Below, piece by piece: positions 32,901 to 46,895 of a stretch of 64,000 nucleotides of DNA. The first letter of the stretch is position 1, and every line of letters begins with the position of its first letter. The position numbers and the translations under genes are program-made. Origin of the DNA: Prunus persica (lineage: Eukaryota; Streptophyta; Magnoliopsida; Rosales; Rosaceae); contig NC_034016.1 in NCBI RefSeq assembly GCF_000346465.2, positions 3,183,391 through 3,247,390 of the forward strand. Direction: 5' to 3'. The notes beneath the pieces are model-generated. The model was not told the origin of the DNA, searched no databases, and was given only the letters and a program-made list of their open reading frames with translations.

Positions 32901-34100
32901 GGGTAAATTAACAGCTAAACACCTGTAATTACAGGTACATATCAATTGTTGCATCATTTAGTTAGTGAATTGGTTATAAAAATTGGGTAATTTCATTTAG
33001 GTCAAAAAAATGTAATAAGTCTTTAGTAGGATTCTTCCATGCTACTTTCAGCTATTACGAGGTTTAAATATCTTCAGAATTTATGCGCGCACACAAGTAA
33101 TGAGTCATTCTTATCATAATTTACAAATTACATTCTTATACATAGATAAAAATAACTCATTAAAATACAAAAAGGAAAATATATACACACATATCAAACT
33201 CCGATTTACTTGCAACAAACCAAGTTATCAATTTAGGCAAATGAATCAACGACCTCATGGCTTGTTCAGAAGCAATGTTGGGAACATAGACCTAACAAAT
33301 CTGGGAATGTCAACAATGGCCTCAATGATATTAGTTGGTAGTGATGACATTTGATAACACATGTAGTGCTGCTTAAAGCCAAAAAAGGCATCAAGCCATG
33401 CTAGCTCAACGATATCATCATCATCACCATCATGTACTTGTGCTCATGAACGACATTAAGCTAACAAAACCAAAGTTGTCGTTTTCAAAAAGTCTTTAAG
33501 TAAGGCAAAGGACAAGTACACACTATATACTAAATTGTGATTAAAACATGTACTCTCTCTCTTTCTCTCTCTCCTTAGCTACATGCAAAGCATTTGGTCC
33601 AGTGATTACAGATTAATCAAAATATAATTATTCATTAACAACCAACACTGCCCAGTGTCGGCAACCCCTAATGATCATAGCATAAGTAGTCATTAATCTT
33701 CATCATATTTCTTTATTATTTATTTATAATATATAGTTTTTATATGGACGTTTCTGTGTAGCCTCAGCTGGCTCAAATAATTGAGGCTCAGCCTTTCGCT
33801 TTCAGGATCTTTAAAAAGTTTGTGAATTTTATAACCTGTAATCTGTTTCTGTTGAGCAAGATATATCAAATCAAATGAGCAACAAATTGGTATTATTTTT
33901 CCCAGATTGGCTTGGTGACAATTAAAATCAAATAAATGGAGGGAGGGGCTACCTGTAGCGGAAGCATCCAGAGACAACTTGCCCTGTTCCTTCATTTTTT
34001 TGGGAGCAAAGCATGCATATGGAGTCACAGCCTCTGGCCCTCTCTTGAAGAAAAAACTATGCACATGTGACATCTTCACGTACACATGCTTTGGAAATAT
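29991..34100. other. Gene-poor spacer
   Basis: AT-rich. Open frames at 30,978-31,244, 32,439-32,906 and 33,720-34,112 lack recognisable domains. A CACGTGGC motif near 30,821 matches a G-box/ABRE core but has no nearby gene. Short CT run near 33,551-33,573. Confidence 0.4.
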
Positions 34101-34115
34101 CTGTAAGCCCACTGG

Positions 34116-34117
<2 letters not shown>

Positions 34118-34171
<54 letters not shown>
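34118..34171. repeat. (CT)26 microsatellite
   Basis: Uninterrupted CT run in the spacer; useful as a length marker. Confidence 0.95.
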
Positions 34172-34174
<3 letters not shown>

Positions 34175-36244
34175 GCTGATGCAATATTATTCTTGGTCTA
34201 AAGTAATATTATGATGAGTGACTCTATACCAGCAAATACCACAACCACCATTTTTGGACCAAATAATTATTAGTAGTAGGGTTGTTTTCAACCACATTTG
34301 CGATCGATCGGTCCATTTTGTCAACTTAGTTAATATGAATTTTCGGAAGCATTAGTTCCTCAGTCCTTTTCACATTATATAAACTGCAGGGACTGTGTAT
34401 CATTAATTGTTAGAGATTTTGATACCTTAAAATATGCAGATGGTTATATTTTCGTAGTAATTTTGGGACACCAACTGATGTGTTATTAGCGTTTAATTTG
34501 TTTTCTTTTTAGGCTCGCCCTCTAGACTTTATTCATTTACAGAATATAAGATATTGCTACATCGGTTTATATCTCTTGTATTTTCTATATTTTTGTCACT
34601 AGTGTAGGCCCCCAATAGTACAAGATGGAGACTTCCAACCCGAGTTACATGTATTGTCTAATTAAAACATAACACGAGTTTTAAGTTTTTATTTATAATT
34701 TTCAAAATGTAACACAAGTTATGGAGTTCACTCATCTATGGTCAAATTCTGCCTACCACCAAAGTTACCATTTTTCCTTCCTTTAAAAAAATGTCAATGG
34801 AGGAGCCGGGATTTCAACTTCATAATACCTCTTCTAATATCAGGATAGTCTTTATTTAGATTTAATTTTAGTTGGTTAAAACCATATTCCAATGTATTTA
34901 GTACTAATTATGCTAAAAGAAGTGCAAGAGACAAAGGAAGTGACTATTTCCTATTTGGAAGTTGTGACATGAGAGAGCTGAGACTTGATAATTTGGGATC
35001 TTCTATATGACTATGACTCAGTACCAACAGATATCTCTTCACATTTTGCTTAATACAATGTCAATATGTCTATTTGAACTTTACACATCCTTCTTGCCCC
35101 TTGGCATATATGGATGTCAACTAATTAACTACTACACTTTTTTTAATCAATTGACAATACCTTTACATATACTTGTATAGTCAAGAGACCTAAATTTTCT
35201 TTTTTTTTTTAATTTTTGATAGCGACTTAGCTGATACATAAAGAGATATTCTTTGATTGTTTTTTCATGTAGTAATACATAAAAGATGAAGTTCCTAATA
35301 ACAACATTTCTCGATATAAACTATGCACCGAACATGTTACAAATAGTCAACTAAACTATATGTACAGTATGAAAACATAACGTGCTACATGACTCCTCGT
35401 TTAATCTAAAATAACACGAGGAAAACATAGCAAAATAGTAGTTACAATATATTATATTTGTATACCACAAAGCACTTTAAAGAAAGGGAGAGCATATTAG
35501 ATAATAAAAAGTAACAACTCAATTAAGCTTCTGCACTAACTCATTCATCCTAAAAGTTTTACTTAATCTAGTGGTAGTGGTAACAATCAATGGGTACTTT
35601 ACATAAAGTACAGAAACAGAAAGAAAAAAAATTAAAAAAAATCATTGAAAAGCCATCATGATCATGTGGGGGGGGTAAGAAAATGGCATGGACTCTGGAG
35701 CTGGCTTCAAATAATTTACAGAAATGAAAAATGGAATTAAGCTTCCACCAACCCTATTACTATTATTATTGTTGTTATTATTATTTTGGGGATGTCTGAC
35801 ATTAATTTCCGTTCTGCGAGTTATAAAAGGCTGACATGCTGCTGATACGCAGCCATTACTTGTTCACTCGTTTTCTTAGGTGAGGAATTTAATTGGGATT
35901 TTATATGCTCGCATTTGTATGAACCTATTTATATCTCTTTTTGCTTTTATTTTCGTTTTACTTTTTTTTTTTTTGGGGGGATAATTTGATCGAATGGCAA
36001 CCAAGTCCAGATCCCAAGGTTTGTCATATTAATAGATGAAATTCGATGTGATAATATGCAAGTACCACATGTAAGAGCATTTTTATCTCTTCAAAATTGT
36101 TGCATTCAATCCAAAATTTTATTATTTTGGTTAATTTTCTTAATAATATTACACTCATAAGACTCGATTGCTACCTAAACAAAAATAACATGTCTAAAAT
36201 TGTCAAAATTGACATGACGGGAACCAAAATGAAAAATAGATCAA
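34172..36244. other. Gene-poor spacer
   Basis: AT-rich, with A/T runs and a G run at 35,668-35,674. No gene or clear transposon found. Confidence 0.35.
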
Positions 36245-36286
36245 TAAACAAGGGGCTAAGTTATATTTTACTTAGCCCCTTGTTTA
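36245..36286. repeat. Perfect 17-bp inverted repeat with 8-base loop
   Basis: Arms 36,245-36,261 (TAAACAAGGGGCTAAGT) and 36,270-36,286 are exact reverse complements around TATATTTT, followed by a T run. It could be a collapsed MITE or a small hairpin RNA; no host gene is nearby. Confidence 0.9.
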
Positions 36287-37847
36287 ATCCTTTTTTTTAA
36301 TTATAGAAATTATGAGATTACATTCATAATTCAGCCAAAAAAGTCACTAACCTCAAAGTGTCATTACAATAACGAAGTGATCTAATATAAAAATTAAGAC
36401 AAAATGGGGCTCCTCCACGAACGATCGTGCATAATTGAAGAACATATGCATCAAAACTAAGAGTGCAAACTCAAAAGAACCAAAAATAGATAAAGCTTGA
36501 AAAAAAAAGAGTCATAATACTACAAATAAAACTCGCACAAATGAGATTTGAAATCTACACAGAAAACACAAATAGTCTTTACAACTTATTCCAAACATGA
36601 AAAAACTGCAAAAAAGATGGTGGTAGAGATCCAATACTGAAAAGCAGGTGAAGATCCGATGTCGAGACGCATCCGCCTGTGATGAGTGGAGGAAAATCAT
36701 TATAAAACGAAAACAAATAAGGGAAACCTTGGTCTTGACCAAAAAAAAAAAAAGAAAGTGAAACCTTCTGTCTCTGAAAACGGAGAAAAAGAGGAGAAGA
36801 GAGGGGTGGAGGAGAGGAGGAGAGAGGGGAGGAAGTTCTTCTCCCCTCAAAGTGAAAATGGTTGTAGAATATTTTTTGGGAAAGAGAGAACTAGAATTTT
36901 CCGTTTATGTACCGTTTCTTAGATTTCATAGAATGTAATTAAAAAAAAAAACTTTGTTAGAATTAATTTATTACTGAATAAAACGTGAGTCATAGATCAA
37001 ATGTACAACAGTCGGTTAAACTTGATCACTCTATTATTTATTTAATTTTATGGGCAGTTTAGGACTTATCAGAATTTATGGGAAATTTAGTAGTTGAGAT
37101 ACAAAATTAAAACTTATATCATAAGTTGATTGTCGTAAATACAAAAGTTAATTAATTGGACATCAAGGACCTTTTGACAGACATCAAACGATGCCATTCC
37201 GCTAACTTTTTCTTCTTCTCCACTGTTGCAATGCAAGTTCATAAACCCACAGGCTTAAGATTAGGGGTAGTAATTTGTGACACAACTCGATAAGTGATTC
37301 AAAACCGCATAAAATTTATGGAGGTAAACTTGCACGATAAAATAATTTGGGTCAATGTCAATCCACTACTAGGGTTGAATTTTGGATTAACTTTTTAATT
37401 CGTTAAATAAGTGAGTTGTGTCTGTTTGTGACCCGTCACATTTAAAATGTTTCATTTTGTTCATATTTTAGACATTTAATTTGTATTTTTTAATAACATT
37501 TTCAAGATGAATGTAATTTTTATAGTATATATGAGTAATATTATTGATAAAATAAATATTTAAAAAAGTAAATAAGTTTAAATATGTTAAATAGATTAAA
37601 TAGATTAAACATGTTAATAGACATGCTACATGGGTCCTGTAAACACGCCATTTTCGGCATGACACGAAGCAATACCACCCAAATTTGAGAGACCAAAGTT
37701 TATCTACTAACAAGGTCAACAATGGAATTTTGAATTAAATGCGCAAACAAATATTATATATAATACTAATACTCCTTGATGAGAAAACTATCGATGTTAT
37801 CATCAATATTTGATTATGATTGTAAATAAGTACAAATAAGATATATT
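36287..37847. other. Gene-poor spacer
   Basis: No gene recognised. A purine-rich stretch at about 36,745-36,840 explains the basic/acidic open frames there. Confidence 0.35.
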
Positions 37848-37859
37848 AAGAATTATAAA

Positions 37860-37970
37860 GTTTAGCAAGGGCTTGTAGTTCAATTGGTTAGAAGCATTTA
37901 CATATGTATTCAAGGTTATAGGTTTGATTTCTCCTCTCCTAATATCGCTTTATGTATATATAAAAAAAAA
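37860..37970 (+). mobile_element. Short SINE with perfect 12-bp target duplication
   Basis: AAGAATTATAAA occurs at 37,848-37,859 and exactly again at 37,971-37,982. The 111-bp insert begins GTTTAGCAAGGGC, has an A-box-like TAGTTCAATTGGTTAG and a degenerate B box (ATAGGTTTGATTTCTC), and ends in an A run. This is a complete, tRNA-derived retroposon insertion. Confidence 0.88.
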
Positions 37971-37982
37971 AAGAATTATAAA

Positions 37983-38830
37983 TTCCAGATTGACTCACAA
38001 CATAAGATGGATATATATGTTGCCAAATTCAAAAATTCAAAAATTAACAATTAATCAAATTGATTATTATATAAATGTTAGGTCTAAATTCATAATCTGA
38101 CAACACATACATAACAAAACAACTTTAACAGTATAAGTTTGGGAAAAAATATTACCATTTATATATATGTGTATATATGGTCGTGTGTCATATTTCGATT
38201 TGATTCGGTTCGGCGCATCAATTTGCTGGTGTTACCGTGTAAGTGCCTGCTCTCAAACTTTCCCTAGTTTGGGCCAAAGTTTTTCTCCTTAAATTTTTCT
38301 AACTCAAATGAAAGAAACATGACCTAAAACTTGATTGAGAAAAAAATAAGAGATATTTAGTCATATTTTCATTTTTAGCACTAATAATATGGGTAAACTG
38401 CACACAATTTACTTTTATAAACAAACATAAAAAATGACAGCTGGCTCTATTGAATTTAATTTTGATTATTAAATTATTTTGATACCCTGTTGAGTGTTTT
38501 GAGTTTTTTTATGACATTGGGATTGCGTTTATTTTAAAAAATCAATGACAGTTTTGTAATTTAAAAGAAGTTAAAAATCTTTTTGTTATGTTGTAAATGA
38601 ATTTTAAATATGTTTCTAAAATTTATTTCATATAATTTTTTTATAATTTAGATTTCTATATTGATTATAATAATAAATCTTCCAAAAAATAATTCAAATA
38701 AGGCGGACAGACAGCAACGCAATAGATGGCCATCACTAGCTAATCTTTTCTAAACAGCTGGGGCTCAATTTCTCGCGATATTTTACCAGTCTTTCGGTCA
38801 CACGTTGCACGAGTCACACGTGACACTCAT
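37983..38830. other. Spacer upstream of the cellulose synthase gene
   Basis: AT-rich distal promoter. No gene or transposon recognised. Confidence 0.35.
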
Positions 38831-39639
38831 CAGCGTACTGTGAACTGAGTTTTGTTGTGTTGTCTTTTTGGTGAAGAGAAAGACTCATCAACTTCTTCTT
38901 CACTCTCTCTCTCTCCCCTCTGAAGAACAATTTAAAAACTCCAAAACTTTCTCTCTCATTTGACAACAGACCCCACACAGAAACCGTGACAGAGAGAGAA
39001 GAGAAAGAGAAAGAGAAAGAGAAGGAGAAGGAGAAAGACATCGATTTCGAGCCACCGACACTTACATACGTACGTACAAAAACAACCCAACAATTCTCTC
39101 TGTTTCTCTGTAGTGAAAATACGGAAGTACCCCTCTCCCACCTCCACGGTCCAGCGCCACCGACACTCCGGTGGGGCACCACCTTCGCCCCACCACCACC
39201 ACCACGACTGCTGCCTTTGGCTTCCATAATCAAAATCTGGGGCCCACCCAAAAACCCATATTTTGAGAATTAGCTTTGGGGTTTAATTTAGATTACAGTG
39301 ATATTTTAGATCCAAATTATATATTGTTCTCCTCTGTCTCTGTCTCTATCTCGTCCCATCTGTGTTTATGTGTTGAAATTTCAACTCCCACTTTTAGATT
39401 CTCTCTCCATCTCTCTCTCTCTCTAAAACCAAAAGTTTTTTCTTTTTATTGCTCTATATAATTTGGCAGCAACCCGTGTCACAGATCGAAAGCACCAAGT
39501 TTTCTTTGCAGACAGCCAATTTGTTAGAGGACTAGGTCTCTCTCTCAAGCAAAGAATCATTCATTACACACAAACAAACATTTTTCATTTTTTTCTTATT
39601 TTAATTTCACCCTTTTTTATATTCACTCGTTCTCATTTA

Positions 39640-39671
<32 letters not shown>

Positions 39672-39915
39672 AAGCTGTGTTTTTTATTCATTGTGTAATG
39701 TGGGGTTGGTGTTTCTTGTAATGGGTGCCTTTGAGAGTGTGTACTAAATTAAGCAACCTAGAAAGAGAGACACACAGAAGAAGAAGGAGAAGAGGAAGAG
39801 AGAGGTCAAGTGGTCTTCCTTGGTGGTTTTTGAGTGATGAGAAAGACAGAGAAAGTGGTTTTGTGAAGTGGGTCTCTTTTGAGTTTCAAGGCTCAGTCTG
39901 TGTGTTCTGAGTGCT
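38831..39915 (+). promoter_or_regulatory. Proximal promoter and 5' leader of the CESA gene
   Basis: Pyrimidine-rich with CT runs (38,906-38,917; 39,641-39,666) and GA-rich blocks (about 38,990-39,035), typical for leaders of plant primary-wall genes. Small upstream frames occur; none looks coding. Transcription start and any leader intron cannot be fixed from sequence alone. Confidence 0.5.
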
Positions 39916-40177
39916 ATGGATACCAAAGGAAGACTTGTTGCAGGTTCTCACAACAGGAATGAGTTTGTTCTCATCAATGCTGATGAGGTTTCAAGAGTAA
40001 GACTTTTACGTTGTCTCTTCTCCCTTCCCCTTGTGCCTTTTGCATTTCCTCTCAACTCCATTTCTGATACTGGACATGTTGAGAGCCTTCAAAATCTGTT
40101 GCTTTTGTTCACTCTTTGTCCCAGAAATCATTCCTGGACCCTATGTCTACATTTGGAAGATACCCATTTGCTCATAT

Positions 40178-40211
<34 letters not shown>

Positions 40212-43200
40212 CTAAATTTGTTAGATCTTGAAATAAAGACAGTACATTTTTCCTTCTCTTTCTACAACTCTGTTTATGCTGTTTCCTACCTATTGATGAG
40301 CAAAATTTGTCTTCTATGTTTTCCTTTACCTCCTCTCTGATTTCAACTGAGATTTAAAGTTTCAGTTACTGAATTTTGGTTCACGGTTTTTAGTATATTG
40401 GATTTGACTTTTCTCAGCCACAATCTCTTTCTGGGTTCTGTGCATTGGTTGTGGTACTCTGTGGTTTCTCTTGAAACGGCTTCCGTAAAATTACTTTTTT
40501 TTTGGGTGTCTTGTTCTTTCTTGGTTTTCAGAGCTGGTCAATGAACCGGTGCATAAGGCCTTCAACTTTGCTTCTGCAAAATTTATTTCATAGTTTTCTA
40601 GTAAATTAACTAGTTTCCTTTCCAAGCAATTCAGATGTGTGTTATAGGATTTCTTTCTCTTCTTCTGATGCTTTTGGTATTATTTTAGTCTTCGATCTGA
40701 CGGAGATTGGTATTGCTATGGTACCAATGAATTGCAGGTAACATCTGTCAAAGAACTGAGTGGGCAGATTTGCCAGATCTGTGGGGATGAGATAGAGATA
40801 ACAGTGGATGGGGAGCCATTTGTTGCTTGCAATGAATGTGCATTTCCTGTTTGCAGATCTTGCTATGAGTATGAAAGAAGAGAGGGCAATCAAGCCTGCC
40901 CTCAGTGCAAAACCAGATACAAGCGCCTCAAGGGTGAGTCTCTTCCCCATATCAATCATGGTTTTGGTGATTTTTTATTTTTTGTTATTTTTTGAAGAAA
41001 GAATACTGAAATTGCAACTTTCTGTTAGGGAGTCCAAGAGTTGAAGGTGATGAAGAAGAGGATGATATTGATGATTTGGAGAATGAGTTTGATATTTCAA
41101 GCAATGATAGGAGAGATCCTCACCACATTGCCGAGGCAGTTCTGGCTGCTCGCCTTAATATCGGACGGGGATCCCACGTCCACGGTTCAGGGATTAGCAC
41201 ACCAGCAGAATTTGACTCTGCCTCCATTGCTTCCGAGATCCCTCTGCTGACCTATGGCCAAGAGGTGAGTTAATTTAACTGTGTGATGTTCTTTCCTTGA
41301 CAGTGATGGTTATAATTGATCTGTGTCTGATAAATTGATAATTGTTGTTTTTGGTGAAGGATGTTGGGATTGCCTCTGATAAGCACGCTCTTATTATTCC
41401 TCCATTTATGAGTCGAGGAAAACGGGTTCATCCAATGCCGACCACTGATTCCTCTATGTCCTGTAAGTTCATTGAATTTGCCTCAATATTTGCCTCAATT
41501 TTTGTAGCTGTTCGGACTGCTTAATCTTTCTTAGAGTCTGATTGTGGTGTTGATGATGCAGTTCCACCCAGGCCAATGGATCCTAAGAAAGACTTAGCTG
41601 TATATGGTTATGGAACTGTTGCATGGAAGGAGCGAATGGAGGACTGGAAGAAGAAGCAAAATGAAAAACTTCAGGTGGTGAAGCACCAAGGAGGAAATGA
41701 TGGTGGAAACAATAATGGAAATGAGCCGGATGATCCCGATTTACCCAAGTAGGTGCTCCTTTAGAATAGTTTTATATTCCTGGAACTATTATGTTATTTT
41801 ATTCTAAATTGAAATGCGAAATTATTATATGAATTATTCTTTGAAAAAAAAGAGAGATGATAGTTTATATTTTATTGTGTGAAATTGTATGCTTTAGGTG
41901 TTAGAGATTGGTTATGTATATTTTTAGTTACTCAAACTTTGCAGTTGTTAAAAGAGAAGGTAAACGTTTGTTTAATTTAATGACAGTTTATATGAATGAA
42001 AAAGAAAAATCCAAATGGTGCAATATTATTGTCCATTTTGGCACAAGTTTAAAATTTAGCTGTGTCACTACTTAGAATGATGTAATTTTGTTTCAACCAA
42101 AGAGAGTTGATTTTTGTAATTCTTTTTACAGGATGGATGAAGGCAGGCAGCCGCTTTCGAGGAAGTTACCCATTCCTTCGAGCAAGATAAATCCATATAG
42201 AATGATAATCTTACTCCGTCTTGCAATTCTTGGCCTCTTTTTCCACTATAGAATTCTCCATCCAGTCAACAACGCATATGGATTGTGGTTAACATCTATC
42301 ATATGTGAAATTTGGTTTGGCTTGTCGTGGATATTGGATCAGTTTCCTAAGTGGTATCCGATTGAGAGAGAAACATACCTTGATAGATTATCACTCAGGT
42401 AGCCACTTTCTCTCTCTCTCTCTCTCTCTCTCTGTATGTGGCTTTTTGAAATATCTGTTCTAAGCTAGTGTTATTTTATTTTTTTTGGGTTCAGGTATGA
42501 GAAAGAAGGGAAGCCATCTGAGTTGGCCGATCTAGACGTATTTGTTAGTACTGTTGATCCTCTTAAGGAACCGCCACTTATCACAGCAAACACAGTTCTG
42601 TCCATCCTCTCTGTAGATTATCCAGTTGACAAAGTTGCATGCTATGTCTCTGATGATGGTGCTGCAATGCTCACTTTTGAAGCCCTCTCAGAGACATCTG
42701 AGTTTGCAAGAAAGTGGGTTCCATTCTGCAAGAAGTACAGTATTGAACCCCGGGCCCCAGAGTGGTACTTTGCACAAAAAGTTGACTATTTGAGAGACAA
42801 AGTAGATCCGACATTTGTCAGGGAACGTCGAGCCATTAAGGTTTACCACTTCTTTCTTCATTTGTTTGTGTTACAGTCTGACAAGTTTCTGGTCTGGCAT
42901 CTTAGCTTCTTTGATAACCATCTTTCAGTTTAAAAAAGAAAAAAGAAAAGATGATTTTCATTATAAAAAAAATTGCTTAAATTATAGTGACAACCTTGCA
43001 ATGATACACACACTTTTGGTTGGTGTTGGATGATGACGTTTCTGATCTGGTGTTGTCATTTTGTGGGTATAGAGAGAGTATGAAGAGTTCAAAGTTAGGA
43101 TAAATGGGTTGGTCGCCACAGCACAGAAAGTTCCCGAGGAGGGTTGGACGATGCAGGACGGGACTCCATGGCCTGGGAACAATGTCAGGGATCATCCTGG

Positions 43201-45707
43201 AATGATTCAGGTGAGGCGGTGTTCATTTAATCAATTCATGATGAAGAGCCAGTCCTTATTGAGTATTTCTAATCTTTATCTTTTTTTGGCAGGTTTTCCT
43301 TGGGCAAAATGGTGTTCGTGATGTGGAAGGAAATGAATTACCACGTCTGGTTTATGTGTCCCGTGAAAAGAGACCAGGTTTTGATCATCACAAGAAAGCT
43401 GGAGCTATGAATTCTTTGGTATAGCTCTCTTGTTGTCTCTGTCTCTCCCTCTCCCTATCTTTCCCTCTCTCCTCTCTGAACTTGTTTAGGTTTTCAGTTG
43501 TCTAATTTTTATTTACATGCTGGCGAATAAATCAAGGTACGGGTGTCAGCAATCATCTCAAATGCTCCTTACATACTGAATGTTGATTGTGATCACTATA
43601 TAAACAACAGCAGAGCACTTCGTGAAGCAATGTGCTTCATGATGGACCCCACGTCCGGAAAGAAAATCTGTTACGTACAATTTCCTCAACGATTTGATGG
43701 GATTGATCGTCATGATAGATACTCAAATCGCAATGTTGTATTCTTTGATGTAAGCACCTTGTTTGTTTGTTTATTTTATTCAAAGAGTAGGTGAGAAGTT
43801 GCAAAAGCATGATTTTTTGTGTGAGAAGCTAATTCCTTTCATAATTTGAATACAGATCAATATGAAAGGTTTAGATGGTATCCAAGGACCCATATATGTT
43901 GGAACTGGTTGTGTCTTCCGAAGGCAGGCACTGTATGGATATGATGCTCCTACCAAGAAGAAACCACCAGGGAAGACTTGTAATTGTTTGCCAAAATGGT
44001 GCTGCTGGTGTTGTGGATCTAGAAAGAAGAACAAAAAAGCAAAGTCAAATGATAAAAAGAAAAAGAACAAGGATGCTTCAAAGCAGATACATGCACTAGA
44101 AAATATTCAGGAGGGAATTGAAGGTAAGAGGTGCTTTACAAATGGATAGTATAGTTGTTTTCCTCCTTACAGATCAATCTTGAATTTCCTTGCTCAGGCT
44201 ACTTGTGAATGCAGATTATTAATTTGATTTCTGTAAGTGATTGGTTGTGTTAAACACAGATGCTTATGATTTTACTGAAACTTTTTTCCAGGAATAGACA
44301 ATGAAAAGTCATCCCTAATACCCCAAATAAAATTTGAGAAAAAATTTGGACAGTCGCCAGTTTTCATCGCTTCTACACTCATGGAAGACGGTGGAGTTCC
44401 GAAGGGAACAAGTTCGGCATCACTCTTGAAGGAAGCCATCCATGTCATTAGTTGTGGCTATGAAGATAAAACAGAATGGGGAAAGGAGGTATGCTGCACC
44501 ATTTATGGAGTTTGACTTATGAATGACTCAAGCTCTTATGATTTGAAGCTTGGCATTTTTCTGTTTTCTAAATCTTAATTCTGTTCCAGGTTGGGTGGAT
44601 ATATGGCTCTGTTACAGAGGATATCCTAACGGGCTTCAAGATGCATTGCCATGGCTGGCGATCTGTGTATTGCATGCCCAAAAGGCCTGCATTCAAGGGT
44701 TCAGCCCCTATAAACTTATCTGATCGGCTTCACCAGGTGCTTCGGTGGGCGTTGGGATCTGTTGAAATATTATTGAGCAGGCACTGTCCAATTTGGTATG
44801 GATATGGGTGTGGTTTGAAATGGTTGGAGCGCTTTTCTTATATAAACTCGGTTGTCTATCCTTTGACATCTATCCCCTTGCTTGCCTACTGTTCCTTGCC
44901 GGCTGTCTGTCTCCTTACTGGGAAATTCATTGTCCCTGAGGTAATTTTCCCCCTTATTTTGGTCTGGACTATATATATGTGTGTGTGTGTGTTAGAACTT
45001 TATTTTCCCTGCCCCTTTTTAGGAAATATATATTTTTTGAAAGGCCTAACTTGAGAATGCTGTGCTTGCTGTATTTATTTCTGTTGCAATGCTTTCAGCT
45101 AATATTGGCTTTCTCCGATTAACAGATTAGCAACTATGCCAGTATCCTTTTCATGGCTCTCTTTTTATCCATAGCTGCAACTAGCATACTTGAGATGCAG
45201 TGGGGACATGTTGGCATACATGACTGGTGGAGGAATGAACAGTTCTGGGTCATTGGTGGTGCGTCATCACACTTTTTCGCACTCATCCAGGGTCTGCTCA
45301 AGGTTTTGGGCGGAGTTAACACAAACTTCACTGTCACATCTAAAGCAGCGGATGATGGAGAGTTTTCTGATCTATACCTCTTTAAGTGGACGTCACTTTT
45401 GATCCCTCCCATGACCTTATTGATCATAAACATTATTGGAGTCGTTGTTGGGATTTCTGATGCCATCAACAATGGTTACGACTCATGGGGTCCTCTCTTT
45501 GGTAGGTTGTTCTTTGCCATATGGGTCATTGTCCATCTTTACCCATTCCTAAAGGGTTTGGTGGGAAGACAGGAGAGACTCCCCACAATCATTGTGGTCT
45601 GGTCAATTCTTCTCGCATCGATCTTCTCTCTATTATGGGTCCGAATCAACCCATTTGTATCAAAAGGTGGTATTGTATTAGAAGTTTGCGGGCTGGATTG
45701 TGACTAA
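39916..45707 (+). CDS. CESA6: Cellulose synthase catalytic subunit, CESA6-like
   Basis: UDP-glucose-dependent beta-1,4-glucan synthase of the plasma-membrane rosette complex. Fourteen exons (39916-39996, 40738-40933, 41029-41264, 41360-41462, 41562-41748, 42132-42398, 42495-42840, 43073-43210, 43293-43418, 43537-43749, 43856-44123, 44292-44488, 44590-44940, 45126-45707), all GT-AG and in frame, give 1,096 residues. The N-terminal RING-type zinc finger has Cys 39, 42, 58, 61, 66, 69, 81 and 84. Two membrane helices lie at about 291-338. The catalytic region has DDG (410-412), DCD (577-579), TED (795-797) and QVLRW (835-839), with the class-specific Cys/Lys-rich region between ([12 protein letters not shown]). 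About six C-terminal helices follow. The start [20 protein letters not shown] and end LEVCGLDCD point to the CESA2/5/6/9 primary-wall class; the exact member is inference. No lesions. Candidate AATAAA at 46,243-46,248. Confidence 0.97.
40181..40209. repeat. (CT)n microsatellite in CESA intron 1
   Basis: CT run within the 741-bp first intron; another lies in intron 6 at about 42,411-42,432. Confidence 0.9.
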
Positions 45708-46895
45708 GGTCCACTTATACAGAAGGTTTAGATGGTGTGAGTTCTATAAAGTAGCTGTTTGGGCAAACAAAAAGAGATCGAGTTCAAATGCGCGATGTTG
45801 TTCAATCGAAGGTAAAATTGTTTCGAACAGTTCTATTTGTAAGGATAAATCTTGTGGTAAAAGATGAGATGGGAAGAAAGAGCAATCCTGGGAGGTTGCA
45901 TGTAGATACAAAGGGACTGGATCTGACACATTGATTGTTTTGCAAAGTGTTCATTAATTCTTTAATACATGGATTTTGTGGGTTGGAAGGGGATTTGTAT
46001 TCAGGTCTGTCTGTAATCCCATGAGAAGATAAAGTTAGTTTGATTCATAATTTATGTTCCCTTCTCAATAAGGGGGTTGGTTCATATATGTTAGTGTCAT
46101 AAAACCTTGTCCTTTTGTGCAGTATTTGAGAGGAAATAGCTGCAATCTTAGGGTGATGTATTTTTTGAGATGTCCAAATGTGTTTGCCAAACAAAGGCAA
46201 CTCTTCTTGTATGTGTGCTTATTTAAGAACAACTCAACATTCAATAAATGTTTGATTTTCTTTCTTCTCTTTCTTTCTTCTGGCTTGTTTGGAGGAAATA
46301 ATGACTTTTTTCTCACCTCTATGATACTTGAGCGGCTGTGCCTAAAAGTTTGACTTCAGCTTTTGCAATCACATTGATGGTGTGATGACATTGTGACAAG
46401 GTTTTGGAATGTCTAACTCAGAGTTTTTGAATGTCTGCTTTTTTCTCCTAGGAATCCTATGGAATTAATTTCCTGGCTTATTAAGTAAAGCCTTAAACTA
46501 AATCCACCTCTGAAACAACAAATTAGGGAGGAAATAGGCCTCATTCGCCTCCAAGGATCCGGATCCTCTATTGTGATATGCGAACCTCATTTTTAAAATT
46601 AGCACATTTACATATTTGCATATAAACCCTAAAATTGCAATATACGCACATTAACGAACTTTACATATTTGCATTTGCAAACTTTTGTCGCTAGACATTC
46701 TCATATTTAAAATAAGCAATCCAATACAACACCATACTTACACTGGACCCCACAAAACTAACTGTACCATTAACAAGTTCATTTACAAGCAATACTGTAA
46801 ATTACCAAAACACTCTTGAAGATCAGCATGAGGTATGCTTCAGCTGAAAATGAAGGTCACTTTAACTCGTATTTCCATGGCCAACACTAGCAGGT
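45708..46895. other. CESA 3'UTR and convergent intergenic region
   Basis: The 3'UTR probably extends to about 46,260 (AATAAA at 46,243-46,248). The CESA gene and the next gene converge here. No other feature seen. Confidence 0.5.

Noticed and set aside
32439..32906. 155-codon ORF
   Set aside because: No recognisable domain; the second half is low complexity. No splice partners found.
33720..34112. 130-codon ORF and a miR169-like stretch (near 33,968-33,990)
   Set aside because: No domain. The miRNA resemblance has several mismatches and no matching opposite arm was found.
36270..36300. Bacterial-type terminator (hairpin plus T run)
   Set aside because: The sequence is plant nuclear DNA; such terminators do not apply.
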